Assembly: GCA_029263415.1 (NCBI GenBank)
Contig: JAJCXN010000041.1
Span: forward strand, 205,338 to 269,337
Length of the DNA: 64,000 bases
Direction of reading: 5' to 3'
Origin: Acidobacteriota bacterium
Lineage (GTDB): Bacteria > Acidobacteriota > Thermoanaerobaculia > Multivoradales > Multivoraceae
The notes beneath the pieces are model-generated. The model searched no databases, was not told where the DNA came from, and saw only the letters and a list, made by a program, of their open reading frames with translations. A program made the translations under genes and the position numbers. Positions 52,470 to 60,524 of the stretch are shown piece by piece; position 1 is the stretch's first letter, and every line of letters begins with the position of its first letter.

Positions 52470-52516
52470 TCACTTGCTCACTCCAAGCGTCCTAAAGGAC
52501 GCGTCGCGAGGTGAGG
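52470..52516 (+). repeat. dispersed intergenic element, copy B (47-nt core)
   Basis: Same 47-base length as copies A and C. Its hairpin is GCGTCC TAAA GGACGC (52487-52502); compared with copy A, base 21 is T for C and base 30 is A for G, so the pair is kept. A short GAGGTGAGG tail follows. Confidence 0.88.
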
Positions 52517-53153
52517 ATTGCAGTCGCATGGGTGAGGCCCGTGCGCTGGCGGACTTCATCTTTGGTGCTGAGAGGCAATGCCGATAGCGAGGGAGAGCCG
52601 CATTAACTCTTGGCGTCACATTCGTTCGCGGTGCCCGCACCGGGATCAGCGAGAGCTGACGGCTTTCGCATTTCATTCCTCAGGGGCCCAGGAGAGCGAG
52701 TACTCCCCAACAGCCGGCTCGACCGGGCCGTCGTCATGCCCGTGAGAGTGGGCTGTTCGAAGAGCGTCTATGATGCCGGAGCGCCCCCCTGCCTCCATCA
52801 CGGGTCTTCCTCGAACATGTACGAATCCTTGGTTCGTTGTCAGCTCCTTATCGCGTCGCTGGCCGCCCGCCCGCACGTCCCGACGCGCCTTCGTACGCAC
52901 TAGACAAGTCGCGGTTGCCGTCCGGATCAAGCCCCACGGCGCACTGCTTCCTCTGATACCTCCTTTCCCCCTCACACCTGCACGGCCATACCTGCCTCGC
53001 GGGTCCCACAACAGGTTTCGCACCGGGCCTCTAGGGCACACCGGAGCAAACAGGTGATGCCTGTAGGACCAAAGCCCGCACAGCACGTGTCGCCTCTTCT
53101 CCCTCTCACACGCGGACGGCCATCCTCACCTCGCCTCACCTCGCCTCACCTCA
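52517..53153. other. gene-free stretch between the thiolase and isomerase/epimerase genes
   Basis: Part of an 813-base gap between convergent genes. Six-frame reading gives only short ORFs (such as 52610-52903 plus and 52673-53086 minus) that resemble no protein and are rich in Arg, Pro and Gly. The stretch 53110-53153 is a GAGGTGAGG-type tail of copy C on the minus strand, with several GAGGTGAGG/GCGAGG units. A divergent relative of the element lies at 53015-53057. The central 400 bases hold a few short GC-rich hairpins but nothing I can name. Confidence 0.6.
53015..53057 (-). repeat. divergent relative E of the dispersed element
   Basis: On the minus strand it reads TCACCTGTTTGCTCC, three transitions away from TCACTTGCTCGCTCC of the core, followed by a GCCCTAG-containing stretch similar to the loop of copy A. 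The bases before it (ACAGG ... CCTGT) form a small hairpin. Confidence 0.5.
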
Positions 53154-53200
53154 CCTCACCTCGCGACGCGCCCCTTGGGGCGCTTGGAGTGAGCAAGTGA
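53154..53200 (-). repeat. dispersed intergenic element, copy C (47-nt core, minus strand)
   Basis: Read on the minus strand it begins TCACTTGCTCACTCCAAGCG and has the hairpin GCGCCCC AA GGGGCGC, then GTCGCGAGGTGAGG and a run of further GAGGTGAGG units to about 53110. It starts one base after the terminator of the isomerase/epimerase gene. Confidence 0.88.
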
Positions 53201-53201
53201 T

Positions 53202-53240
53202 GTTCACATGAGACGTGATTTCATCACGCCTCATGTGAAC
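53202..53240 (-). terminator. long terminator hairpin containing the stop codon of the isomerase gene
   Basis: On the minus strand GTTCACATGAGGCGTGAT (53240-53223) pairs with 53219-53202 around the loop GAA, an 18-pair stem with one mismatch. The TGA stop (53233-53231) is in the stem, as for the terminator at 46456. Confidence 0.88.
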
Positions 53241-54217
53241 GCGGCATCAAACGCGATCTCTGATGCGGGGAAGTCGAGCGCCCGCACAAACTCGGCTGCC
53301 TCCTGGGCTCCGAACTCGCGATCCATCCCGGAGTCTTCCCACTCGACCGACAGAGGGCCTTGGTAGCCGATGTCGTTGAGGGCGCGGATGATCTCTTCAA
53401 AGTCGACCATGCCTCGTCCGGGGGAGCGGAAGTTCCAGGCGCGGCGGGGGTCGCCGAATTCGGTGTGCCCACCGAAGGTGCCGACTGGCATCGGTTTGGT
53501 GGCCCAGGCGACGTCCTTGATGTGCACGTGGAAGATGCGCTCGGCGAACGTGCGGATGAACGCTTCGGTATCAACGCTCTGATAGGCGAGGTGGCTAGGG
53601 TCGTAGTTGAAGCCAAAGGCGGGGTGATGGTCCAAGGCTTCGAGCGCTCGTTGGGTGGTGGCGATATCGAAGGCGATCTCGCTGGGGTGGACCTCTAGGG
53701 CAAAGCGGACCCCTAGGGATTGATACTCGTCGAGAATCGGAGTCCAGCGCTGGGCGAAGTCTGCAAAACCGTCATCGATCATCGACGGTGTCACTGGCGG
53801 GAATGAATACAGCAAGTGCCAGATCGAGCTTCCGGTAAAGCCATTCACGGTGTCGACCCCGAGACGTTTGGCGACCTGCGCGGTGGCGACCATTTCATCC
53901 GCTGCACGCTGGCGGACGCTTTCGGGCTCGCCGTTGCCCCATACATGATCGGGCAGGATGGCTTGATGGCGTTCGTCGATCCGGTCGCACACCGCTTGTC
54001 CGACCAGGTGGTTGGAGATCGCGTGCAACTCGAGGCCGCTAACATTGAGCTTGTTGAGGCGACCGTTGCAATAGTCCTGGTCCGCCTTTGCCACTTCGAT
54101 GTGGTCGCCCCAGCAGGCGAGCTCGAGGCCGTCGTAGCCGAAGGCCTTGGCTTTGTCACAGAGATCGACGAAGGGCATGTCGGCCCATTGGCCGGTGAAG
54201 AGTGTCAGTGGTCTCAT
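53231..54217 (-). CDS. sugar phosphate isomerase/epimerase-like TIM-barrel protein
   Basis: 328 residues from ATG 54217 ([20 protein letters not shown]), with GGAAG about seven bases upstream; the frame extends to 54343 without support. Xylose-isomerase-like TIM-barrel features: [34 protein letters not shown] (metal-binding Glu and neighbours), [12 protein letters not shown] (Asp, His), FHVHIKDV (His), and [12 protein letters not shown] with the final Glu. These residues should bind one divalent metal for ketose/aldose or epimer conversion; the substrate is unknown. It is divergent from the frameshifted hydrolase gene. Confidence 0.88.
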   Translation of the reverse strand: MRPLTLFTGQWADMPFVDLCDKAKAFGYDGLELACWGDHIEVAKADQDYCNGRLNKLNVSGLELHAISNHLVGQAVCDRIDERHQAILPDHVWGNGEPESVRQRAADEMVATAQVAKRLGVDTVNGFTGSSIWHLLYSFPPVTPSMIDDGFADFAQRWTPILDEYQSLGVRFALEVHPSEIAFDIATTQRALEALDHHPAFGFNYDPSHLAYQSVDTEAFIRTFAERIFHVHIKDVAWATKPMPVGTFGGHTEFGDPRRAWNFRSPGRGMVDFEEIIRALNDIGYQGPLSVEWEDSGMDREFGAQEAAEFVRALDFPASEIAFDAAFT

Positions 54218-54295
54218 GTATGTCTTCCAAGTTCGGTTTCGAAGTTTGAGCAGAAGATTAGGGAATGGTCTTGTTGTGCTGATCGTACGGCATCG

Positions 54296-55686
54296 ATGCT
54301 CACTCAAACCAGACGATTTCCTGCCCCCGCCCGCGCGTGCCATCTATCGCGCCTGATGCCCACTGCTGCCCTCGCAATGCTGCTGCTCAGTCAAGGACTC
54401 CTCGCCCAATCGCCGGCAGCGGATTCGGGGACCGCAGCGCTCAAGGTTGCTCAGCGTTACGCCGAGGCCTTTATGGGGGGCGATCCAGAGACAGTGACGC
54501 AGCTCAGCGACGCCACCATGCAAGGTGCCATGGGCCCGGCTGCGGTTCAGCAGACGGTCGCCGCGCTGGTGGCTCAGTCTGGTGCCTTCATATCTTCTGC
54601 TGAGGGCTGGCGCGAGAGCGACGTTCAAGGCTACAAGCGCTTTCGCGTCGCGCTCACATTCGAGAAGCAAGTGCTCGACGTGCGAGTAGTGATTGATGCG
54701 AACGACAAGGTTGCCGGGGTGTCTTTCATAGAACACCTCGAACCTGAGACCGGCGAGATCAAGGTGCCTGGCGTGGAGCATGCGTTCTTGGTCGGCGAGG
54801 GTGCTGATGGCCTGCCTGGCAGCCTACTTCTGCCGACCGGCCACGGGCCTTTTGCTGCCGTGGTGCTGGTACATGGTTCAGGCCCCAATGATCGCGACGG
54901 AACCCTCGGTCCCAACAAGATCTTGCGAGACATCGCCTACGGGTTGGCTGAGCACGGCATCGCTTCTTTGCGCTACGACAAGAGGAGCCTGGTGAATACT
55001 CAGTCACTTGCTGCTCACGGTGGTGACATGACGGTCGAGCACGAAGTGGTACTCGATGCTCAGGCTGCGGTGCGCTTACTACGCGAGCACCGCCAGGTGA
55101 ATGCGAGCAAGGTTTTTGTTGCGGGCCACAGTTTGGGCGGTGCGATGGTGCCGCGCATTGCGAGAATGTCCCCGGCTCCTGAGGGCGTTGTGTCACTTGC
55201 TGGTCTACCCAGCCGTTCCCTGAGATGATGCTGAGGCAGACCGAGTACATCGTGGGCTCAGACGGAGTTGTCAGCGGCCCGGAGAAGGAGCATGTGGATG
55301 GCATCCGCAAGGCGGTTGATTCGCTCCGAGCTGCACTAGCAGGCAGCGCGCCGGCACCTGAGGGCTATGTCATGGGCGCGCCGTTCAACTACTATCGCGA
55401 TCTTGAGGAGCACGATTCCGTTGCGATTGCTGCCGAGCTCGAAGTGCCGATTCTGGTTCTTCAAGGAGCCCGCGACTACCAGGTAACGTTGGATGACTTC
55501 GGCGCTTGGCAGGCGGTCCTCGAGGGCAAGGACTTTGCCTGCCTCAAGAGCTATTCCAGCCTCGACCATATGTTCCACACCGGGACCGGCCCTTCGCTGC
55601 CATCTGACTATGAGCGACGCGCGCCGGTGTCGCCAGAGGTGATCAACGACATCGCAACCTGGATCAAGGGCGAGGGCTGTCCGTAG
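54296..55686 (+). pseudogene. secreted DUF3887/alpha-beta hydrolase, split by a frameshift near 55205
   Basis: The first part (54296-55228, frame 2) has a signal peptide (PTAALAMLLLSQGLLAQS), a DUF3887-like domain (~45-140), and a hydrolase domain with VLVHGSGPNDRDGT, SLRYDKRSL and nucleophile GHSLGG (~277). It goes out of frame after VVSLAG, ending LPSRSLR. The other frame (to 55686) continues without gap as TQPFPEMMLRQTEYI and carries the acid (LQGARDYQV) and histidine (SLDHMFHTG). One base is missing near 55204-55207. It may be a sequencing error, a real inactivation, or coupling: ORF 2 has ATG at 55225 overlapping the TGA of ORF 1. Start may also be 54356. Confidence 0.8.
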
Positions 55687-55782
55687 CTATGGAGCTAGGC
55701 GTTGCCCTGTCGGGCAGTGCGGATGATCACAACGTTGCTGATGACCTCCTGATTGGGGCTAGCCTCGGGATAGGCTATCTAG

Positions 55783-56046
55783 ATGGATATCACCAACAAA
55801 GCCAAGCGCCCGATCGTCGTTCCCCTTCCCGGAGGCAGGAAGTTGTTCCTTGGTCTAGGCCAAACCGCAAAGCTCGCTCCTGCTGCTGTGGATCACCCGC
55901 CTGTTCAAGAACTCGTTAAGAGTGGCGACGCCGAACTCAACGAGAACAAGTCGAAGAAGGGCAAGGCTGGGACTAGCGGAAAACAAGGCCTTGCCGGTGC
56001 GCAGACCGGAGGCGGGAGCGCAATTCGTAGAACCGGAGATCGCTAG
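55783..56046 (+). CDS. small basic protein of unknown function
   Basis: 87 residues. The first half (NKAKRPIVVPLPGGRKLFLGLGQTAKL, then DHPPVQELVKSGDAEL) looks like a compact beta-rich fold; the second half is Lys/Gly-rich and probably disordered (KSKKGKAGTSGKQGLAGAQTGGG). No family is named. It lies between the frameshifted hydrolase and the convergent TetR gene, with no obvious partner. The start ATG follows a reasonable sequence context but no strong Shine-Dalgarno. Confidence 0.65.
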   Translation: MDITNKAKRPIVVPLPGGRKLFLGLGQTAKLAPAAVDHPPVQELVKSGDAELNENKSKKGKAGTSGKQGLAGAQTGGGSAIRRTGDR

Positions 56047-56148
56047 GTATTGAGCGCGAGCCCACCAAGGGGCTGCGCTCTCCCCTCTGTGGCCCCAAAG
56101 TCGGGCCTTGTCTGAACCGTCAGAAGTGGCACGTGTGAGCTTCGGTTC

Positions 56149-56730
56149 TTAAGCCAGTTGGTGTAGCCAACCGTCGAGAAGGTCCAGTTCGTTGGTCAGC
56201 ACCTCGGCGCTTGAGAGCCGCTCGCATAGCGCCGACGCACCTTGAATGCAGGCGAGCATGTGGATCGCTAGCGCCTTCGATTCTTCGCCCTTGCCTGCCT
56301 CACGGAACTGGGTTTCGAACCACAACAACTGCGCAGCAAAGAGCCGTCTTGATTCGTTCTCGAGGCCAGGGCCGGCTTTATCGAGGTCTTGTCCGAGGCA
56401 CCCGAGCGGGCAACCGTGCTCGACCACAACTTCAGATTGCTTACGCAGTTCGGCAACGAAGTTGTGAAGGCGGCCCAGAGGTGTGGGGCCAGCAGCAGCC
56501 GTCTCGAGAGTCGCGTTGATCAGCGCCTCGTGGTCCTCGATCACCGCGCGCACTAGATCTTCTTTGGTCTTGAAGTAGTAGTAGACGTTGCCCAGCGGCA
56601 CGTCCGCTGCTTCGGCGATCGTTGCCAGCGATGTGGCCGCGTAGCCGTGGCAGTGGATGGCATCCCGCGCAGCTGAGATCAATCGATCGCGCTTGTTCGG
56701 GCGCCCTGATGGAAGGGAGTCGGGCATCAT
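56149..56730 (-). CDS. TetR/AcrR-family transcriptional regulator
   Basis: 193 residues. The DNA-binding helix-turn-helix is KRDRLISAARDAIHCHGYAATSLATIAEAADVPLGNVYYYFKTKEDLVRAV, followed by an all-helical ligand domain with CPLGCLGQDLDK, a pattern close to TetR members controlling hydrolase or efflux genes. It starts 40 bases before the end of the outer-membrane protein gene on the same strand, but a long-distance operator could be at 57715-57732 ahead of that gene. Confidence 0.9.
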   Translation of the reverse strand: MMPDSLPSGRPNKRDRLISAARDAIHCHGYAATSLATIAEAADVPLGNVYYYFKTKEDLVRAVIEDHEALINATLETAAAGPTPLGRLHNFVAELRKQSEVVVEHGCPLGCLGQDLDKAGPGLENESRRLFAAQLLWFETQFREAGKGEESKALAIHMLACIQGASALCERLSSAEVLTNELDLLDGWLHQLA

Positions 56731-56770
56731 TCGTGTGGGGCTTTCAGTGGTGGCTCACATTGTATTGGTT

Positions 56771-57664
56771 CTACCGCGTCCCTTCGTCATGCCATTTGCG
56801 TTGACGAGGTTCTGAGTTCGCCCTGAGAGCCCGCGAGGGTAGTTTGAAGCTCAAAGAGACATGGTTCATGCCGGTCCCATACTCATTGTTAGACCAGGTG
56901 AGCTGGATCCGGTCGAATGCGCTGAATCCCACATTGAGGGTCTCAGCGACGCCGTCGACCCATGGTTCGAGTGGCGCGTACTCAGACCTGGAAGCTCGTG
57001 CGCCGACGCTTGCTGACAGGTCTAGCCAGCGGTTCACCTTGAACTTCGCATCGAGACTCACCGTTGCCCACTGCTGGAAGCCCTCTGCGTAGCGGACGTC
57101 ACCTCCGGTTTCGAGCACCGTCCGTTGGTTGGCGAACAGGAAACGGCGAAAGCTCACTCCGGCAGTGGCGAAGTGCTCGTTATCTGGCACGTAGTCAACG
57201 ATGACTTCGTCGTCGCCGATGAGCCGATGGACTGCATTCTGCCCGCGCTCGCCGAAGATCCCAATGCCCGCGCGCACGGTGCCGGTGTAGAAGGCGAGGC
57301 TCCACTGATTCCGCTCGACCCGTTGGCCGATGAGTAGCCAGGTCTCGTCAAAGCGGACTCCGGCTTTGCGATCGGTGAACAGGTTCTCTTTGATCGAGAG
57401 GAACCGTTGCCAAGGGGCAGCGTCGGTGCCTCGGTCGCGGGCGAATTCGAATGAGATCCCTAGGCCGGCACTATAGAGGTCGTCAGACCTGCTATTGCCG
57501 GAGAAGTCGTCGTTGCCGGTACTGAGAACGATCTCGCTTTCCGCCAGAGCGATCGCAGGGAGTAAGAGGGCGATGGTGAGCAGCAGGAAAGCGGCGGTTT
57601 TGAGTCGAGAGTTGCGTTTTGTGCGTTTTGTGCGTTTTGTGGTGTGGTGTGTTTGACGAGACAT
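56771..57664 (-). CDS. outer-membrane beta-barrel protein (LpxR-like outline)
   Basis: 297 residues with a basic N-terminus, a signal peptide (FLLLTIALLLPAIALAE) and alternating beta-strand patterns throughout, ending in a C-terminal amphipathic strand (HVSLSFKL). The first strand TGNDDFSGNSRSDDLYSAGLGISFEF resembles the start of lipid A deacylase LpxR-type barrels, but the catalytic residues are not certain, so I call it LpxR-like only. GGAG lies six bases before the ATG. The N-terminal TKR repeats come from a tandem repeat in the DNA. Confidence 0.6.
   Translation of the reverse strand: MSRQTHHTTKRTKRTKRNSRLKTAAFLLLTIALLLPAIALAESEIVLSTGNDDFSGNSRSDDLYSAGLGISFEFARDRGTDAAPWQRFLSIKENLFTDRKAGVRFDETWLLIGQRVERNQWSLAFYTGTVRAGIGIFGERGQNAVHRLIGDDEVIVDYVPDNEHFATAGVSFRRFLFANQRTVLETGGDVRYAEGFQQWATVSLDAKFKVNRWLDLSASVGARASRSEYAPLEPWVDGVAETLNVGFSAFDRIQLTWSNNEYGTGMNHVSLSFKLPSRALRANSEPRQRKWHDEGTR
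57614..57640. repeat. three exact 9-base repeats in the signal region of the barrel gene
   Basis: GCGTTTTGT is repeated three times in tandem, encoding TKR-TKR-TKR-like residues on the minus strand ahead of the signal peptide. Such repeats change length by slippage without breaking the frame. Confidence 0.9.
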
Positions 57665-57714
57665 TTGCTTCTCCGCAATCGGAGCACTGCTTTGATCTGC
57701 AGTGTCGTGAGTAA

Positions 57715-57732
57715 GTTAGTTGAATAACTAAC
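57715..57732. promoter_or_regulatory. perfect inverted repeat upstream of the barrel gene
   Basis: GTTAGTT (57715-57721) pairs with AACTAAC (57726-57732) around GAAT, 51 bases upstream of the ATG at 57664. Its size and AT-rich dyad suit a TetR-type operator; the TetR gene is just downstream of the barrel gene. Confidence 0.5.
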
Positions 57733-57902
57733 ACGCATTCATACGGAGAACCACGACCTCTGGTTTGCCTCCAAGGAGGATTTTCAAGCGGCCGACTCAG
57801 AAGGTCCTAGGCTGACGCCTAGCGATGGACCGGGAGGCCTTCAGTCAGGATGCGGCCCGGCCCTCAGCCCATCGGGTTGAGTGAGACGCCTGCGGTCCGC
57901 TG

Positions 57903-59057
57903 TTAACGACGATAGAGGGTGTTGGGTGCATCCGACCGCGCGGCGACGATGTCGATGGTGCCGTCTAAGTCGACGTCGCCGAGAGCAAGGCCATACATGG
58001 CACCCTGGTCGTCTCCGAATCGGGTGATCAAAAAAGCTGCCCCTGTGCCGTCATTGAGCAGTATCGCTCCAGGTGCCTCTCGATTGCCGAAGACCACATC
58101 GACGTCGCCGTCTGCATCCAGGTCAGCGATTGCGATGGAGTAGACCAAGCCAGCACCGGGGCCTAGAGCCGTGGGTTCGCCGAAACTTGCAGAACCGTTG
58201 TTGAGGTACAGCTGGCCTCCGCCCGCTTCCGAGTCACCCAGAATCACGTCAAGCGACCCATCGCCGTTGAGGTCGCCAAGAGCGATGGCTCGCGTTCCGA
58301 ACTCTGGTGGTCCGATGGGCAGGCGGTCAGCGAAGTCGCCGGTGCCGTCATTCAGGTAGACGTAGCTTTGGCCACCATCACGGTGAGGCACCACCAGATC
58401 GATGAAATCGTCGCCATTGAGATCGCCAGCTGCGATGGTGGTCGCGGAGTCAGTGGAGAGGACCTTGCAGTTCTCAAACTCGCCCGAACCATTGTTGATG
58501 CAGATGCTGTTGGCGGACTTGTTCTTGGGCCCACCTCGATTGGCGACAATGATTTCAGGTCGTTGATCGCCATTGAGATCGGCCACGGTGACGTTGCGAG
58601 TCGGCCACGCGGGATCACCAAAGGTACCCGACAGCTCAAAGTGTCCCGTGCCGTCGTTGAGATAGATGCGCTTGGGGTCTGGTCGGTCGTTGCCCACGAC
58701 AAGGTCCAAATCAGTGTCTCCGTCCAGGTCGGCTAGAGCCGCTGTGTAGGTGCGATCGGCTGATCCGCCGAGCTCGTGGCGCTGCTCGAAGCCACCATGA
58801 CCATCGTTGAGCAGGACGAAGTCAACCAACGGCCAATGGCGACCCTTCGCTAAGACGATGTCGAGATCTCCGTCGCCGTCGAGGTCGCCGAGACTGGCGT
58901 TGGCACTGCGATCTGCAGTGGTTTCGAGTTGGGTCTCATGCTCAAACGATAGGGGCGCGGATTGCACAACTCCACTCTTGTTTCCACAGCTCGCAAATAG
59001 GAGTGCGCCTGCGATCACCGCACCCAGTTGCACTGCTATGAAGGATCGACGGTACAA
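57903..59057 (-). CDS. FG-GAP/VCBS-repeat lipoprotein
   Basis: 384 residues from a TTG start that has GAGG about eight bases upstream. The signal peptide ends in a lipobox (ALLFASC, Cys ~24). The rest consists of about seven repeats with the calcium-binding-like motif DLDGDGDLDIVLA / DLNGDDFIDLVVP, each followed by YLNDGTG-type text, forming a beta-propeller like integrin alpha chains. It should be anchored to the outer or inner membrane and face the periplasm or cell surface. The stop of the F420-type gene precedes its start without a gap. Confidence 0.88.
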   Translation of the reverse strand: MYRRSFIAVQLGAVIAGALLFASCGNKSGVVQSAPLSFEHETQLETTADRSANASLGDLDGDGDLDIVLAKGRHWPLVDFVLLNDGHGGFEQRHELGGSADRTYTAALADLDGDTDLDLVVGNDRPDPKRIYLNDGTGHFELSGTFGDPAWPTRNVTVADLNGDQRPEIIVANRGGPKNKSANSICINNGSGEFENCKVLSTDSATTIAAGDLNGDDFIDLVVPHRDGGQSYVYLNDGTGDFADRLPIGPPEFGTRAIALGDLNGDGSLDVILGDSEAGGGQLYLNNGSASFGEPTALGPGAGLVYSIAIADLDADGDVDVVFGNREAPGAILLNDGTGAAFLITRFGDDQGAMYGLALGDVDLDGTIDIVAARSDAPNTLYRR

Positions 59058-59501
59058 CTACGAACCCTCGAGGACGACCACCGGGATCTCCCTGGGAGCT
59101 GCGTTCACTTTGTACTCATCATAGGGCGGGTAGATCTCGGCCATCATCTTCCACAATCGCTCGCGCTCTTCACCCTCGGCAACCCTCGCGGTCGAAACCT
59201 GGTGGTGAGCTGCTACCTGCACTTCGCAGGTAGCGTCTGCCATGAGATTCAAAAACCAATGCGGATGATCGGGCATGCCGCCTTTGGACGCGATGACCAC
59301 AATGCCTTCGGGCGCCTTGCCGTAGATCAGTGGCAGCGCTCGCGGTTCGCCAGACGAGCGCCCCTTGGTGGTCAGCAACAGCGTTGGTAGAACGCCCGGT
59401 CCGCCTAGGCTGCTCGAATCCCAGTCGTGGGCCTGGACCGGATCGTTCCTGTATAAATCGATGTGTTGTTGGATCCAAGGGATCTTGCTGAAGTCCGCCA
59501 T
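59058..59501 (-). CDS. deazaflavin (F420)-dependent nitroreductase-like protein
   Basis: 147 residues from ATG 59501 (MADFSKIPWIQQHIDLY). Motifs LLLTTKGRSSGEPRALPLIYG and IVVIASKGGMPDHPHWFLNLMADATCEVQV belong to the DDN family of flavin/F420-binding split-barrel proteins. It reduces quinones or nitro compounds in characterised members. The reading to 59552 adds 17 residues without support. It lies directly ahead of the FG-GAP gene on the same strand. If the cofactor is F420, the host must make or import it. Confidence 0.85.
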   Translation of the reverse strand: MADFSKIPWIQQHIDLYRNDPVQAHDWDSSSLGGPGVLPTLLLTTKGRSSGEPRALPLIYGKAPEGIVVIASKGGMPDHPHWFLNLMADATCEVQVAAHHQVSTARVAEGEERERLWKMMAEIYPPYDEYKVNAAPREIPVVVLEGS

Positions 59502-59741
59502 GATTGGGAGTCTCCGTTGGTCGGTTCGTTCGGTCGAGAGGCACGGGCGCATCGGGTGTCAGGATACCCGCAGCTTGGCAGCATGCGCTGCTAGTTGTGC
59601 GCCAGTATGTTCAAGCCGCATACATCTCAGGTCGCCGTTCATCTCGGGCCTCAGCGCATCTCAAGCCTTGTACCACCCTGGGGCCTGAGTGCATCTCGTT
59701 CCAAGGCGTCTCGCGGTTTAGGTGCCTCAGACCTCAGTGGG

Positions 59742-60524
59742 TCAGCGGCCGTAGAAGGTCTCTCGCGCCGATTGCGATAGACCGATGCCTGGTTCGTCGT
59801 TGAAGGCGAACACGACGAGCATGCGGGTCGTCTGGCCTTCAGTAGGGGTGACGCGGTGCATCGCGTTGCGGCCGCGAAACAAGACCAGGTCTCCTGGCGA
59901 GAAGCTTAGCGTGCGCACGGGGTGCTTGCCGTGGAGGATGGCGTTGACGGTGTCGAAGGCCATATCTTGGGTGTCGGCGTCGCGCACTGCTGGCACATAC
60001 TCGAACACTCCTCCTGCCTCAGGCGCTTGCAGCAACATCGTCACCGCGAACGACGAGTTGTCGAAGTGCCACCCGAGTTCCTTGCCGTTGGGCGCGAAGT
60101 GCACGTTGATGGACGAGACCTCATCGGCATAGGAGTGAATCTCTTGGATGCCCAGTACGGCGCATAGGAATGCTCGAAAGGTGGGGTCGTCGTAGACCTG
60201 GCGCAGGGGCGAGTCGGAAGGGATCTGGTCGTCCGCGATCAGTCCTTTGCTGCTGGTAACTTGTTTGTTGAACGGGTGATCGCTTGCAAGTGTGGAGTCG
60301 GGCGGCGTGAGGTAGACATTGTGCGTGGAGTTGGCGAAGAACGCCTCTGCCTCGCGAGGCGCGGACGCCTCAACGACTTGCTCGATCGCGGTGGCGGTGA
60401 AGAACCCGGGTAGCACCAAAGCGCCGTCGGCCTCGAGCCGCCTTCGGCAGGACAAAGCGAACTCGGCATCCGGAATGGGGTGCACCCCGGTGCTCAGGTG
60501 TTTGGAGCCAGAAGGTTGCATCAT
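59742..60524 (-). CDS. Fe(II)/2-oxoglutarate-dependent oxygenase
   Basis: 260 residues. The metal-binding facial triad is H-x-D in GWHFDNSSFAVTMLLQ (H~151, D~153) and a distal histidine in GRNAMHRVTPTEGQTTRMLVVF (H~221), with the 2-oxoglutarate-binding arginine shortly after. The D in HxD means a hydroxylase type, not a halogenase (where it is Gly or Ala). The layout resembles the halogenase-like BesD/ArpA branch. It overlaps the end of the TonB-tail gene by four bases. Its substrate, perhaps a free amino acid or derivative, is unknown. A 188-base gap to 59553 downstream holds nothing certain. Confidence 0.85.
   Translation of the reverse strand: MMQPSGSKHLSTGVHPIPDAEFALSCRRRLEADGALVLPGFFTATAIEQVVEASAPREAEAFFANSTHNVYLTPPDSTLASDHPFNKQVTSSKGLIADDQIPSDSPLRQVYDDPTFRAFLCAVLGIQEIHSYADEVSSINVHFAPNGKELGWHFDNSSFAVTMLLQAPEAGGVFEYVPAVRDADTQDMAFDTVNAILHGKHPVRTLSFSPGDLVLFRGRNAMHRVTPTEGQTTRMLVVFAFNDEPGIGLSQSARETFYGR

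Noticed and set aside
52610-53086. Short ORFs in the 813-base gap
   Set aside because: Arg/Pro/Gly-rich and unlike any protein; they lie in a stretch that also contains the dispersed element's relative.
59742-60524. Halogenase of the BesD/HalB type
   Set aside because: The metal motif is HxD, while the halogenases have Gly or Ala in place of Asp; a hydroxylase is the better reading.
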